A stretch of DNA of 64,000 nt from Jejuia rubra (GTDB lineage: Bacteria > Bacteroidota > Bacteroidia > Flavobacteriales > Flavobacteriaceae): contig NZ_JBHULY010000013.1 of NCBI RefSeq assembly GCF_042684665.1, positions 183,622 through 247,621 on the forward strand, read 5' to 3'. Position 1 is the stretch's first letter; every line of letters begins with the position of its first letter. A program made the position numbers and the translations under genes. Shown piece by piece: positions 34,417 through 42,954 of this stretch. The notes under the pieces are model-generated. The model was not told where the DNA came from. It did no database searches and saw only the letters and a program-made list of their open reading frames with translations.

Positions 34417-34548
34417 TTACCTCATATGATGATGAATGCCCTTAAGAACCGGTTGGTGGGGCGCCATAGGCATAATCCGTTTGTTCATGAAAAGGTTTTC
34501 TTCTGTTAGCCCTTTTATATGTTTTGATATTCTAGTAATTGTTCTCAT
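34417..34548 (-). CDS. Small ORF, 43 aa, third member of the MRT microprotein cluster
   Basis: Reads MRTITRISKHIKGLTEENLF, then NKRIMPMAPHQPVLKG, and ends HHHMR. It shares the first three residues and the upstream ATCTTTCATCAATCAAAAAA leader with the next ORF upstream, but the rest differs. Lies 68 nt before exbD on the same strand. No signal peptide or membrane helix. The coding assignment rests on the shared leader and start context, so confidence is moderate. Confidence 0.45.
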   Translation of the reverse strand: MRTITRISKHIKGLTEENLFMNKRIMPMAPHQPVLKGIHHHMR

Positions 34549-34574
34549 TTTTTGATTGATGAAAGATTTTTTTG

Positions 34575-34601
34575 AAAGACGCTACTATCTGTAGCGTCTT
34601 T
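34575..34601 (-). promoter_or_regulatory. Hairpin overlapping the end of microprotein copy A
   Basis: AAAGACGCTAC pairs perfectly with GTAGCGTCTTT around a 5-nt loop. It covers the last codons and stop of copy A. The corresponding structure in copy B (34709-34733) keeps the stem through a G-U substitution, so the RNA fold as well as the peptide is preserved. Confidence 0.6.
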
Positions 34602-34671
34602 TATTGTTCCATTGGTTGGATTTAGTTCCGTTTAAAGTGTCTGTTAATTGGTTGCTGTTTAAAGTTCTCAT
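34585..34671 (-). CDS. Tandem microprotein copy A, 28 aa
   Basis: Reads MRTLNSNQLTDTLNGTKSNQ and ends QWNNKRRYR. 20 of 28 residues are identical to copy B at 34718-34804, and the differences are mostly conservative (S/T, T/S, D/N), with several silent third-position changes (AAC/AAT, CAA/CAG, CGC/CGT). That pattern indicates selection on a peptide rather than on DNA alone. A polar, basic C-terminus (KRRYR) could bind nucleic acid or acidic partners. No signal peptide and no recognised family. Confidence 0.6.
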   Translation of the reverse strand: MRTLNSNQLTDTLNGTKSNQWNNKRRYR

Positions 34672-34717
34672 GATTGTTGTTTTTTGATTGATGAAAGATG
34701 ATTTTTTTAAGACATTA

Positions 34718-34804
34718 TTATCTGTAACGTCTTTTGCTATTCCACTGATTGGTTTTAGTAGCTTCTAAAGTGTTTGATAATTGATTAGTGTTTAAAGTTC
34801 TCAT
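34718..34804 (-). CDS. Tandem microprotein copy B, 28 aa
   Basis: Reads MRTLNTNQLSNTLEATKTNQ and ends QWNSKRRYR. Paralogue of copy A with the same length, start context and downstream hairpin; the repeat unit is about 133 nt. First ORF of the cluster. An ECF-sigma-like promoter lies upstream at 34835-34862. Confidence 0.6.
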   Translation of the reverse strand: MRTLNTNQLSNTLEATKTNQWNSKRRYR

Positions 34805-34834
34805 AATTGTTATTTTTTAATTGATTATACTAAA

Positions 34835-34862
34835 CAGACGACGACGTTTCAATTTTGTTACA
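34835..34862 (-). promoter_or_regulatory. Possible ECF-sigma-type promoter for the microprotein cluster
   Basis: On the minus strand TGTAAC (34857-34862) is followed after a suitable spacer by GTCTG (34835-34839). This resembles the GTAAC...GTC type seen with extracytoplasmic-function sigma factors and differs from the housekeeping TAnnTTTG boxes elsewhere in the window. It would give a leader of about 24 nt before copy B. Confidence 0.3.
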
Positions 34863-35015
34863 GTACTATGCATAACATAATAGTAAATTAACAAATTTTA
34901 ACATTTTTAAAAGGAATAGAAGGAGGCAGTATCACTATTTGAATTAAATAGGAACGGTTATTGTTAAACATATACAAAATAAGCCAGGGAATAAGAAATC
35001 TTGAAAGAAAAGAAA

Positions 35016-35023
35016 TATCTTTG
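35016..35023 (+). promoter_or_regulatory. Promoter -7 box for secreted-protein gene at 35066
   Basis: TATCTTTG, exact match, 42 nt before the chosen ATG. It supports the internal start over the long upstream extension. Confidence 0.55.
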
Positions 35024-35065
35024 ACCCATTGTAATGTCCCTTTTCAATCTAATACTAAAGGACTT

Positions 35066-35740
35066 ATGAGATTAATATTGATATGTATCGTTTTATTTGC
35101 CTTTGCCTCAAAGGCCAATGCACAGATTGATACCAAAAAGGAATCCAATCGCTCTATCCCTGCTATAATTTCCCCGAAGGACTCTATCGATACCAAAAAA
35201 ATAGTTCCTGTGAAGCCAGAGGAAAATGATGATTTTAAGGAACTTAACGCCCCAAAAGTGGTTTCAAAATTAGAATTTCCTAAAAAAGAGTTTTCCATGT
35301 TTCCGGACGAGGAGTTTGGCAATCCTGGAGAGTTGCATGAAAAAAAATTGAAAAAATTGAACAAAGAAGTGTTGCCCGAATATTATGGTGAAACTGCTGG
35401 ATTAAAGGAGGATGCCTTTTGGGGAGATTACAAAACTACAGCTGATTATATAAATATATTAGTTCGGGATTATTCTGCAATTGATGGGGATTTATTGCAC
35501 ATTATGGTAAACGATGATATTATTGCTTCCAATATTTATTTACAAGGCGGCTACAAAGGATTGAAGTTGGATTTGGTGGAAGGGCTTAATAGAATTGACT
35601 TTATTGCTGTAAATACCGGGGCATCGGGTCCAAATACGGCAGAATATAAAATTGTAGATGACAAACTCAAAGTGATTTCGAGAAAAGTCTGGGCTCTTGA
35701 AAAGGGCATTAAGGTGACGATTATAATTTTGAAGGAATAA
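35066..35740 (+). CDS. Secreted protein of unknown function
   Basis: 224 aa from the ATG at 35066, where a signal peptide begins (MRLILICIVLFAFASKANAQ). The 35 open codons before it overlap the promoter and lack signal character. The mature N-terminal third is Pro/Lys/Asp-rich and probably disordered. The C-terminal part (~110-224) is a compact beta domain with YINILVRDYSAIDGDLLHIMVNDDIIASNIYLQGGYKGLKLDLVEGLNRIDFIAVNTGASGPNTAE, as found in many Bacteroidota periplasmic proteins. No named family recognised with confidence. Confidence 0.8.
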   Translation: MRLILICIVLFAFASKANAQIDTKKESNRSIPAIISPKDSIDTKKIVPVKPEENDDFKELNAPKVVSKLEFPKKEFSMFPDEEFGNPGELHEKKLKKLNKEVLPEYYGETAGLKEDAFWGDYKTTADYINILVRDYSAIDGDLLHIMVNDDIIASNIYLQGGYKGLKLDLVEGLNRIDFIAVNTGASGPNTAEYKIVDDKLKVISRKVWALEKGIKVTIIILKE

Positions 35741-35741
35741 T

Positions 35742-36755
35742 CTAACCGATAATTTCATCAATCAACTGCATTTCCTCACCTGTAAAACTCAAATTATCCA
35801 ACGCCTTTACATTCTCCTTTAATTGTTTTGCAGAACTTGCACCTATCAGTACCGAAGCTACTTGGGGTTGCCTTAAAATCCAGGCAATGGCCATTTGGGA
35901 TAATTTTTGCCCTCGTTTTTGGGCCATATCATTCAGACTTTGAATTTTTTTGATATTGCTTTCTACCGTATCCTTATCCAAATAGGTCATGTTTTTAGCG
36001 GCTCTTGAACCTTCGGGAATCCCATTCAAATATTTATCGGTAAGCATTCCCTGTGCCAATGGTGAAAACGCGATACATCCCACCCCGTTGTTTTCCAGCG
36101 TTTCCAATAAGCCGTCTTCTACCCAGCGATCAAACATCGAATATCTGGCTTGGTGCAGTATAAAAGGCGTATTCAGTGCCTTCAGAATTTCAGCAGCTTT
36201 TTCGGTTTCTTTGGGCTTGTAATTTGAAATGGCAACGTACAAAGCCTTTCCTTGGCGAACAATATCCGCTAAGGCGCCCATGGTTTCTTCCAAAGGCGTA
36301 TCAGGATCTGGGCGATGGTGATAAAATACATCCACGTAGTCCAGCCCCATACGTTTTAAACTTTGGTCTAAACTAGATATCAAATATTTACGGGAGCCCA
36401 AATTGCCATAAGGGCCGGGCCACATATCAAAACCTGCTTTTGTGGCAATAAATAGTTCATCGCGATAGGATTTAAAATCGGCTTTTAAAATCGTACCAAA
36501 ATTTTCCTCTGCTGAACCATACGGTGGGCCATAGTTATTGGCCAAATCAAAATGGGTAATACCCAAGTCAAAAGCACATCGTAACACTTCCCTCGCATTT
36601 TGAATGCTGTCCACAAAACCAAAATTGTGCCATAAACCCAATGAAATTGCAGGCAATAGCACACCGCTTTTGCCAGTTCTTTTGTAAGTCATGAAGTTAT
36701 AGCGTTCGGCAGATGCCTTATAAGATTCGATTCCGGATTTGTCGTTGATGTGCAT
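35742..36755 (-). CDS. Aldo/keto reductase (YghZ/GpR-like)
   Basis: NADPH-dependent carbonyl reductase of the AKR fold, 337 aa. ITHFDLANNYGPPYGSAEENFG gives the catalytic Asp/Tyr; IATKAGFDMWPGPYGNLGSRKYL supplies the Lys; VDVFYHHRPDPDTPLEETMGAL supplies the His. The long GPYGNLGSRKY loop is typical of the E. coli YghZ L-glyceraldehyde 3-phosphate reductase group. Promoter TACATTTG lies upstream. The stop is only 1 nt from the convergent secreted-protein gene. Confidence 0.93.
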   Translation of the reverse strand: MHINDKSGIESYKASAERYNFMTYKRTGKSGVLLPAISLGLWHNFGFVDSIQNAREVLRCAFDLGITHFDLANNYGPPYGSAEENFGTILKADFKSYRDELFIATKAGFDMWPGPYGNLGSRKYLISSLDQSLKRMGLDYVDVFYHHRPDPDTPLEETMGALADIVRQGKALYVAISNYKPKETEKAAEILKALNTPFILHQARYSMFDRWVEDGLLETLENNGVGCIAFSPLAQGMLTDKYLNGIPEGSRAAKNMTYLDKDTVESNIKKIQSLNDMAQKRGQKLSQMAIAWILRQPQVASVLIGASSAKQLKENVKALDNLSFTGEEMQLIDEIIG

Positions 36756-36775
36756 GGTGTTTCAGTTGTTTCATG

Positions 36776-36783
36776 CAAATGTA
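36776..36783 (-). promoter_or_regulatory. Promoter -7 box for aldo/keto reductase
   Basis: TACATTTG on the minus strand, exact TAnnTTTG match, 20 nt before the ATG. Confidence 0.55.
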
Positions 36784-36820
36784 AAAATACTTTGGGAACC
36801 GAAGCTAATTTTAAAAATGG

Positions 36821-38131
36821 CTAGTTTCTTATTTCAGTAAGTTTTGAAGCCAATTCATTTTTAATGCTTTCATCGGTATCATTTAAAGGCAATTGATTCG
36901 GGTTTAGTAAATTCGGATTTTCAAGTGGATTGCTACCAAGATTGTAAAGGGCCTCAGAACCATTATCAAAAACTATGTATTTATGGGTATTATTACGTAT
37001 GGTTAAATCCTCTGTTTCAGCATAGGTATAGTCGCGGAAATTCAGCATAGAACTGTTAAATAAAGTTTTAAAGCTTCTGCTGTCATGTACTTCGGTGATT
37101 CCTGTTCCGGCAATATCGGCAATGGTCGCAAATAGGTCCGTAGTATTAATCAATGCATTTTCTGTAGCATTTATTCGTTCAACCCCTTTGCCCGAAACTA
37201 TCATGGGCACATTTACGCCACCTTGATACACACTGCCTTTTACCCGTCTTGAGTTATATTGCTGAGCCACTTGGCCTGGTGTGCCATTATCACCAATAAA
37301 AATGATAATGGTATTTTCTCTTTCCTCTTCGGAAAGCGAGTTTATCAAACGCCCCATTTCGGTATCCAAAGCCTCAAGCATGGCGAGATAGTAGGGTAGT
37401 GGGTTGTTATTGATACTTGTTTCGTCCGAAGGTAAAGCACCTTTGCTGTGCAAATTATTTGGTGGCAAGTGAAAAGGCGTGTGAGGAGCATTGTAGGCTA
37501 GCCATAAAAACCAGGGCTTTGATTGTTGGTCTACCCAATCAATGGCTAAATCCGTGAATTTAGAAGTGGTATATTCCGTTGAAGCTGTTCTTGTTCCATT
37601 TACATTTAGCATCCAATCCGAATATGACGACATGCCACCACCGGTAAAGCCGGCATAATACCCCACACCCATATCATTGGGGTGGCTTGCGCTTCGAGAC
37701 AAGTGCCATTTGCCTATTACGGCATGGGCATAAGCATTGTCTGTGTTCAAATCCAAATACTTTTGAAGTGATGTTTCCGAAGTGGACAAAGGATCATCAA
37801 CAGCCAAAACATTGGTCCTAAACCCATATTTGCCGGTAAGAATTGTACCTCTCGTTGGAGTGCATGTTGGATTTGACCAAAGGTTATTGAATCGAATGCC
37901 AGTATCCATCAATTTTTGAAGATGGGGCATGTTCGGTTTTTCAGTGCCAATGTTGTATCCTGGTGTGGCATCAAGGCCCATGTCGTCTGCAATGACAAGT
38001 AAAATATTGGGAAGCTTGTCCGCCTGATTTTCCATTTCCATAGTGTCCTCTTCACTATTCGTATCGATTTCAGAATTGGAACTACAGGAAAACAATCCAA
38101 TAAAGGCAAGGGCAAAAACAAACCATTTCAT
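36821..38131 (-). CDS. Sulfatase lipoprotein (formylglycine-dependent, S1 family)
   Basis: 436 aa. Lipoprotein signal MKWFVFALAFIGLFSC (Cys16). NILLVIADDMGLDATPG supplies the metal-binding Asp pair (49, 50). NPTCTPTRGTILTGKYG carries Cys90 in the C-x-P-x-R motif that is converted to formylglycine. GKWHLSRS and IIIFIGDNGTPG are the other conserved blocks. It probably desulfates carbohydrate or other sulfate esters at the cell surface. No polysaccharide-utilisation genes (SusC/D) are adjacent, so the substrate is open. Confidence 0.93.
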   Translation of the reverse strand: MKWFVFALAFIGLFSCSSNSEIDTNSEEDTMEMENQADKLPNILLVIADDMGLDATPGYNIGTEKPNMPHLQKLMDTGIRFNNLWSNPTCTPTRGTILTGKYGFRTNVLAVDDPLSTSETSLQKYLDLNTDNAYAHAVIGKWHLSRSASHPNDMGVGYYAGFTGGGMSSYSDWMLNVNGTRTASTEYTTSKFTDLAIDWVDQQSKPWFLWLAYNAPHTPFHLPPNNLHSKGALPSDETSINNNPLPYYLAMLEALDTEMGRLINSLSEEERENTIIIFIGDNGTPGQVAQQYNSRRVKGSVYQGGVNVPMIVSGKGVERINATENALINTTDLFATIADIAGTGITEVHDSRSFKTLFNSSMLNFRDYTYAETEDLTIRNNTHKYIVFDNGSEALYNLGSNPLENPNLLNPNQLPLNDTDESIKNELASKLTEIRN

Positions 38132-38272
38132 ACTTTTAAGATTAAGGTGAATGAATTTAGATGCACATATTAGATAAAACTTGCGCCTAAAGGTTTAATC
38201 TATTCAAAAAAAAGTTAATATCCTCCTTAATAACTTTCATCTGATATTAGGCATAAAACCCAAGAAAGATGC

Positions 38273-38280
38273 TATTTTTG
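38273..38280 (+). promoter_or_regulatory. Promoter -7 box for helicase gene
   Basis: TATTTTTG, exact TAnnTTTG match, 20 nt before the ATG. Confidence 0.55.
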
Positions 38281-38300
38281 CAACTTATTAATTCCTATTT

Positions 38301-39854
38301 ATGTCTATTTCGAAAAGCGAAATTCTAGAAAGAAAAACCGGCAAGGACCTTTATAATTATCAGAAAAGCGCTATCAACAAGATTTTTAACAGTTTTGAAG
38401 AATCGCCTGCAGATTACCATTTGCTATATCAGTTGCCTACTGGTGGAGGTAAAACGGTTATCTTTTCCGAAATCGTAAGGCAGTACCTCAATACCAAAAA
38501 GAAAAAGGTACTGGTGATGACCCATAGGATTGAATTGTGCAAGCAAACTTCCAATATGTTGACGGAGTTTGGCGTGCTTAATAAAGTGGTGGACAGCAAA
38601 GCCGATTTGAGCGACCAGGCAGAATACAGCTGTTTTGTTGCTATGGTTGAAACCTTGAATAATAGGCTGAATGACGATAAATTGGATATATCTGATATTG
38701 GATTGGTAATTATTGACGAGGCACATTATAATTCTTTTACAAAATTATTCAAATTCTTTAGCCAATCGTTTATTCTTGGGGTTACCGCAACGCCCTTAAG
38801 TTCTAGCATGGAATTACCAATGACGGATAATTACGATGAACTTATTGTTGGCGAATCTATAGAATCTTTGATAGAACACGGTTTTCTGTCCCGTGCCGAA
38901 ATGTTCAGTTATAATGTAGGGTTGACCTCTTTGGTAGTGGGAGCAAACGGCGATTATACCGTGAAATCTTCCGAAGATTTGTACACGGACGACAATATGT
39001 TGGGCAAGCTTTTAAGAGCTTATGAAGAGCGTTCCAAAGGCAAAAAAACATTAATTTTCAACAACGGTATCAATACCTCGCTTCATGTTTACGATACCTT
39101 CAGAAGAGCTGGTTACCCAATAGCCCATTTGGACAATACGAATACGAAGAAAGAACGGGCAATGATTTTAAAGTGGTTTAAAAAGACTCCTGATGCTATT
39201 TTGACATCAGTAAGCATTTTGACCACAGGTTTCGATGAGCCTACGGTGGAAAGTATTATTTTAAATCGAGCTACAAAATCGTTAACACTGTATTACCAGA
39301 TGATAGGACGAGGCTCTCGTGTATTGGAAAATAAGGATACATTCTCCGTAATCGACCTTGGAAATAACTTCCACAGGTTTGGTCCTTGGGGCGACAACCT
39401 GGATTGGCAACGTATTTTTAAATCGCCAAATTATTATTTAGATTCTTTATTGAGTGATGAGGAGTTAGAGAGCAATTTCAGATACGAGATGCCCGATGAT
39501 TTACGTGCCGAATTTAAAAACTCCCAGGATGTCCATTTTGATATCCAAAAAACTTATGTAGATGCCATTAGGGCAGGGGAGTCCACCAAAGTGGTATTAG
39601 AACGTTCCATTGCGCAGCATGCAAAAATTTGTATTGAAAATAGTGAGGATGTTTACGATGCACTGGCCTTGGCAAAACAATTGGGTGATGATATCGACTT
39701 TAGGATTCAGCGTTATACAAAGTGCATCAGCAAAAGTACGCACAACTTTGTGGAGTGGTTAAGGGGCGAATACCGCAAAAAATTGAATTCTTACTTACGT
39801 GTGAATTTTGATGAAGTTTTTGAAGAGATTCATGGCTTTGCACCAAAGGAATAA
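38301..39854 (+). CDS. Superfamily 2 DEAD/DEAH-box helicase
   Basis: 517 aa. Motif I LPTGGGKTVIFSEI, motif Ia MTHRIELCKQT, motif II VIIDEAHYNSF, motif III GVTATPLSS, motif V SILTTGFDEPTVESIILNRAT and motif VI YQMIGRGSRVLENKD cover residues about 40-345. The C-terminal ~150 residues are a helical region without recognised fold. The layout resembles SSL2/YprA-type RecA-like helicases. The nucleic-acid target is unknown. It stands alone, so there is no evidence for a defence role. Confidence 0.9.
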   Translation: MSISKSEILERKTGKDLYNYQKSAINKIFNSFEESPADYHLLYQLPTGGGKTVIFSEIVRQYLNTKKKKVLVMTHRIELCKQTSNMLTEFGVLNKVVDSKADLSDQAEYSCFVAMVETLNNRLNDDKLDISDIGLVIIDEAHYNSFTKLFKFFSQSFILGVTATPLSSSMELPMTDNYDELIVGESIESLIEHGFLSRAEMFSYNVGLTSLVVGANGDYTVKSSEDLYTDDNMLGKLLRAYEERSKGKKTLIFNNGINTSLHVYDTFRRAGYPIAHLDNTNTKKERAMILKWFKKTPDAILTSVSILTTGFDEPTVESIILNRATKSLTLYYQMIGRGSRVLENKDTFSVIDLGNNFHRFGPWGDNLDWQRIFKSPNYYLDSLLSDEELESNFRYEMPDDLRAEFKNSQDVHFDIQKTYVDAIRAGESTKVVLERSIAQHAKICIENSEDVYDALALAKQLGDDIDFRIQRYTKCISKSTHNFVEWLRGEYRKKLNSYLRVNFDEVFEEIHGFAPKE

Positions 39855-39972
39855 TTTTTAAATTTTGTGGTTAGTTCCCTTTTTTGAACCTTATTTCTTT
39901 AAAAAAGATTGGATTTCAATTCTTTTTATTGCAATTATTTTATTGATTTTTGAGTATTGCTAGACTATTTGT

Positions 39973-40008
39973 AAAAGTGCATTACATTTAAAAAGTGCGT
40001 CGCATTTT
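39973..40008 (+). promoter_or_regulatory. Tandem operator-like palindromes upstream of pntAA
   Basis: AAAAGTGCATTACATTT (39973-39989) and AAAAGTGCGTCGCATTTT (39991-40008) are two adjacent copies of an AAAnTGCr..yGCATTT imperfect palindrome with centres about 18 nt apart, close to two helical turns. They could bind a dimeric regulator controlling the transhydrogenase operon. The 278-base gap otherwise holds only a 21-codon ORF at 40051-40116. Confidence 0.4.
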
Positions 40009-40132
40009 GCTTTATATTTACCGTTTGTTTTTCTATCCTTTAGTAGGATTATGAACAGCATCAATCAATCCGAAGGAGGTATTTGTTTTCTTCAGTATAG
40101 AAATATTAAATTTTAAACCAACAACCAATCAA

Positions 40133-41236
40133 ATGAAAATTGGTATTCTAAAGGAGACCCAAAAAGGGGAAAAACGGGTTTCATTATCACCAAACATTAC
40201 AAAACAATTAATTTCTAAAGGTTTCAAGGTCTTTATAGAGGAAGGGGCAGGGGCTAATTCTTCCTATCTTGATATTGATTTTGAAGATGCCGGCGCCCAA
40301 ATTGAAAAAAGGGGCGTGGTATATAAAGAAGCAGAGATACTTATCAAAATAAACCCGTTTGATGATGAGGATTTAAAATTGGTGGATGCAGGTCAAGTTT
40401 TAATCAGCCAACTCTATCACAAATCCAATCCAAAGTTGATTGAAGCTATTTCCAAAAAAGGAGCGACGGCATTTTCCATGGACGCCATCCCTCGGATTTC
40501 TAGGGCACAGGATATGGACGTGTTGAGTTCCCAAAATAATTTGGCGGGCTATAAGGCTGTTATTCTTGGAGCTTATGAAATGACAAAAATCTTTCCTTTG
40601 ATGATGACTGCTGCAGGAACGATCACACCATCAAAAGTTCTTATTTATGGAGTTGGAGTTGCTGGATTACAGGCCATCGCCACAGCAAAGCGCTTGGGTG
40701 CAGTTGTTGAAGCTACGGATATTCGAAGCGAAACCAAAGAACAGGCCGAATCCTTAGGTGCTAAATTTATTTCGGTGGACAATGAAGGCGAGGAGTCCGC
40801 AGGGGGCTATGCCAAGGAAGCTTCTGAAGACTATAAAAAGAAACAGCAGGAAGCCGTGAACAAATCCTTATTTCAGGCGGATTTGGTGATTACAACAGCC
40901 AATGTTCCCGGCAGAAAGGCACCAGTTTTGATTACTAAAGAACAAGTGGCTCAAATGAAGAATGGTGCCGTTATTATTGATTTGGCGGCTGCTCAGGGCG
41001 GTAACTGTGAATTGAGCAAACTTAATGAAAAAGTAATTGTAAATCGTGTAAAAGTCATTGGTACCAACATCGCTCCTGAAAGTGTTGCCACTAACGCAAG
41101 CGAGCTCTACGCCAAAAACATATTTAATTTCTTGGTTCATCTGACGGATGATGAGGCCAAATTCAAATGGGATATGGAAGAAGAAATCACGGATGAAACT
41201 TTAATTGTTAAAAACGGGACCATCCGAAAATCATAA
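40133..41236 (+). CDS. pntAA: NAD(P) transhydrogenase subunit alpha part 1 (NAD(H)-binding domain I)
   Basis: Cytosolic dI component of the proton-translocating transhydrogenase that makes NADPH from NADH. 367 aa. MKIGILKETQKGEKRVSLSP, FIEEGAGANSSYLD and YGVGVAGLQAIATAKRLGAVVEATDIRSETKEQAESLGAKF (NAD Rossmann GxGxxG) match the AlaDH/PNT fold. VPGRKAPVLITKEQVAQMKNGAVIIDLAAAQGGNCE is the mobile-loop region. In this three-subunit form the alpha chain is split. It lies 5 nt before the second part. Confidence 0.95.
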   Translation: MKIGILKETQKGEKRVSLSPNITKQLISKGFKVFIEEGAGANSSYLDIDFEDAGAQIEKRGVVYKEAEILIKINPFDDEDLKLVDAGQVLISQLYHKSNPKLIEAISKKGATAFSMDAIPRISRAQDMDVLSSQNNLAGYKAVILGAYEMTKIFPLMMTAAGTITPSKVLIYGVGVAGLQAIATAKRLGAVVEATDIRSETKEQAESLGAKFISVDNEGEESAGGYAKEASEDYKKKQQEAVNKSLFQADLVITTANVPGRKAPVLITKEQVAQMKNGAVIIDLAAAQGGNCELSKLNEKVIVNRVKVIGTNIAPESVATNASELYAKNIFNFLVHLTDDEAKFKWDMEEEITDETLIVKNGTIRKS

Positions 41237-41241
41237 CATTT

Positions 41242-41550
41242 ATGGACAGTATAATTCAATTTATAAGCGACAATCTACAAATGGTCTATATCTTAATTTT
41301 AGCCATTTTTGTGGGAATAGAAGTCATAAAAAGCATCCCGGCAGTACTGCATACGCCTTTAATGTCTGGAGCCAACGCCCTTAGTGGCGTGGTAATTGTT
41401 GGCGCTATTTTAGTGCTATTACACTCAAGTCCGGATGATTATTTGGCTTTGGCCTTAGGATTTATAGCGGTTGTACTCGGAATATTGAATGTTGTTGGAG
41501 GATTTGCAGTCACCAACAGAATGTTGCAAATGTTTAAAAAGAAAAAGTAA
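41242..41550 (+). CDS. pntAB: NAD(P) transhydrogenase subunit alpha part 2 (membrane domain)
   Basis: 102 aa with four predicted transmembrane helices. VGIEVIKSIPAVLHTPLMSGANALSGVVIVGA and FIAVVLGILNVVGGFAVTNRML are the hallmark of the PntA C-terminal dII segment. The stop overlaps the pntB start by 1 nt (TAATG). Confidence 0.95.
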   Translation: MDSIIQFISDNLQMVYILILAIFVGIEVIKSIPAVLHTPLMSGANALSGVVIVGAILVLLHSSPDDYLALALGFIAVVLGILNVVGGFAVTNRMLQMFKKKK

Positions 41551-42929
41551 TGAGCGTACTATTAAGTGTTATTTATCTGATTGCAACTGTAACGTTTATT
41601 GTTGGCCTAAAACGATTGGGGCATCCCGATACGGCAAAAAGTGGCAACATGATTGCAGCCATAGGAATGGGGCTGGCCATCGTAGGTACGATTTTTATTC
41701 ACGATCTTGAAGTAGCACCAATCATCTATATTTTGATAGGCGCTGCAATTGTAGTTGGGGCGATTATAGGCTATTTAATCGCCATTAAAGTTGAAATGAC
41801 CAAAATGCCGGAACTGGTATCTCTTTTCAACGGTTTTGGTGGAGCCAGCGCCGCCTTGATTGGGCTTGTAGAGTTTAGCAAACAGGTAGATGATTCGCTT
41901 CAGGCAATAACTATTGTTTCGGGAATTATTATTGGTGCCATTACCTTTTCAGGGAGTTTGGTAGCCTGGGGGAAATTAAACGGCACTTTTAAAAGTGTTG
42001 TAAAACTGCCTCAATACAATTTAGTCAACAATCTTTTCTTTTTGGGCGTTATAGCATTGGCTGTATTTATGATTGCTACTGGTAATCATGAGCCACTATT
42101 TACCTACGGTATTCTCTTGGGAGGCTTGATTTATGGAATTTTGTTCGTGCTACCTATCGGAGGTGCGGATATGCCGGTTGTAATTTCGTTATTGAACTCT
42201 TTAACGGGTATTGCGGCCGCTATCACCGGTATTTTATACGACAATATGGTAATGTTGGTCGGCGGTATTTTAGTTGGTTCTGCGGGAATTATTTTGACGG
42301 TAGCCATGTGTAAGGCGATGAATCGTACTTTGTTATCCGTTATCTTTGGGGCCTTTGGTGGCACTGATGAAGTTGAAGGTGGCAACAAAGAACAAGGTTC
42401 TATAAAGAAAACTACCGCAAGTGATGCCGCTATCATGATGAATTATGCTACCAATGTGATAATCGTACCGGGTTATGGTTTGGCTGTTGCACAAGCACAG
42501 CATGTTATCCACGAGTTGGAGGAATTGTTGACATCAAAAGGGGTTAATGTAAAGTATGCGGTGCATCCTGTTGCGGGAAGAATGCCCGGGCACATGAATG
42601 TATTATTAGCAGAATCTAATGTAGATTATAGCCTTTTAGTAGATATGGACGATATCAACCCCCAATTTATAAATGCAGACGTCGTGCTAGTTGTCGGTGC
42701 CAATGATGTGGTGAACCCCGCCGCACATAACGATCCTTCCAGCCCAATTTATGGCATGCCGATTCTCGATGTTGAAAATGCAAAGCACATCGTGGTGAAC
42801 AAGCGAAGCATGAATGCTGGATATGCTGGCATTCAAAACGAATTGTTTTTCAATTCAAAAACATCAATGCTTTTCGGTGATGCGAAAGCGGCCTTAACGG
42901 AATTGGTAAGCGAATTAAAAGGTATGTAA
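41550..42929 (+). CDS. pntB: NAD(P) transhydrogenase subunit beta
   Basis: 459 aa. The N-terminal half (about 1-270) holds around eight or nine membrane helices of dII, including MPELVSLFNGFGGASAALIGLVEF. The C-terminal dIII NADP(H)-binding domain has VPGYGLAVAQAQHVIHEL, VHPVAGRMPGHMNVLLAE and VVLVVGANDVVNPAAH. It completes the pump. The operon has no other enzyme genes. Confidence 0.96.
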   Translation: MSVLLSVIYLIATVTFIVGLKRLGHPDTAKSGNMIAAIGMGLAIVGTIFIHDLEVAPIIYILIGAAIVVGAIIGYLIAIKVEMTKMPELVSLFNGFGGASAALIGLVEFSKQVDDSLQAITIVSGIIIGAITFSGSLVAWGKLNGTFKSVVKLPQYNLVNNLFFLGVIALAVFMIATGNHEPLFTYGILLGGLIYGILFVLPIGGADMPVVISLLNSLTGIAAAITGILYDNMVMLVGGILVGSAGIILTVAMCKAMNRTLLSVIFGAFGGTDEVEGGNKEQGSIKKTTASDAAIMMNYATNVIIVPGYGLAVAQAQHVIHELEELLTSKGVNVKYAVHPVAGRMPGHMNVLLAESNVDYSLLVDMDDINPQFINADVVLVVGANDVVNPAAHNDPSSPIYGMPILDVENAKHIVVNKRSMNAGYAGIQNELFFNSKTSMLFGDAKAALTELVSELKGM

Positions 42930-42942
42930 ATACAGCATTGGC

Positions 42943-42950
42943 TATATTTG
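42943..42950 (+). promoter_or_regulatory. Promoter -7 box immediately before GT9 start (possible leaderless mRNA)
   Basis: TATATTTG, exact match, ends only 4 nt before the ATG at 42955. Transcription would begin at or just after the start codon. Confidence 0.4.
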
Positions 42951-42954
42951 CCCA

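Noticed and set aside
38301..39854. Helicase as part of a defence system
   Set aside because: No nuclease, methylase, or other defence gene adjacent; single gene with its own promoter.
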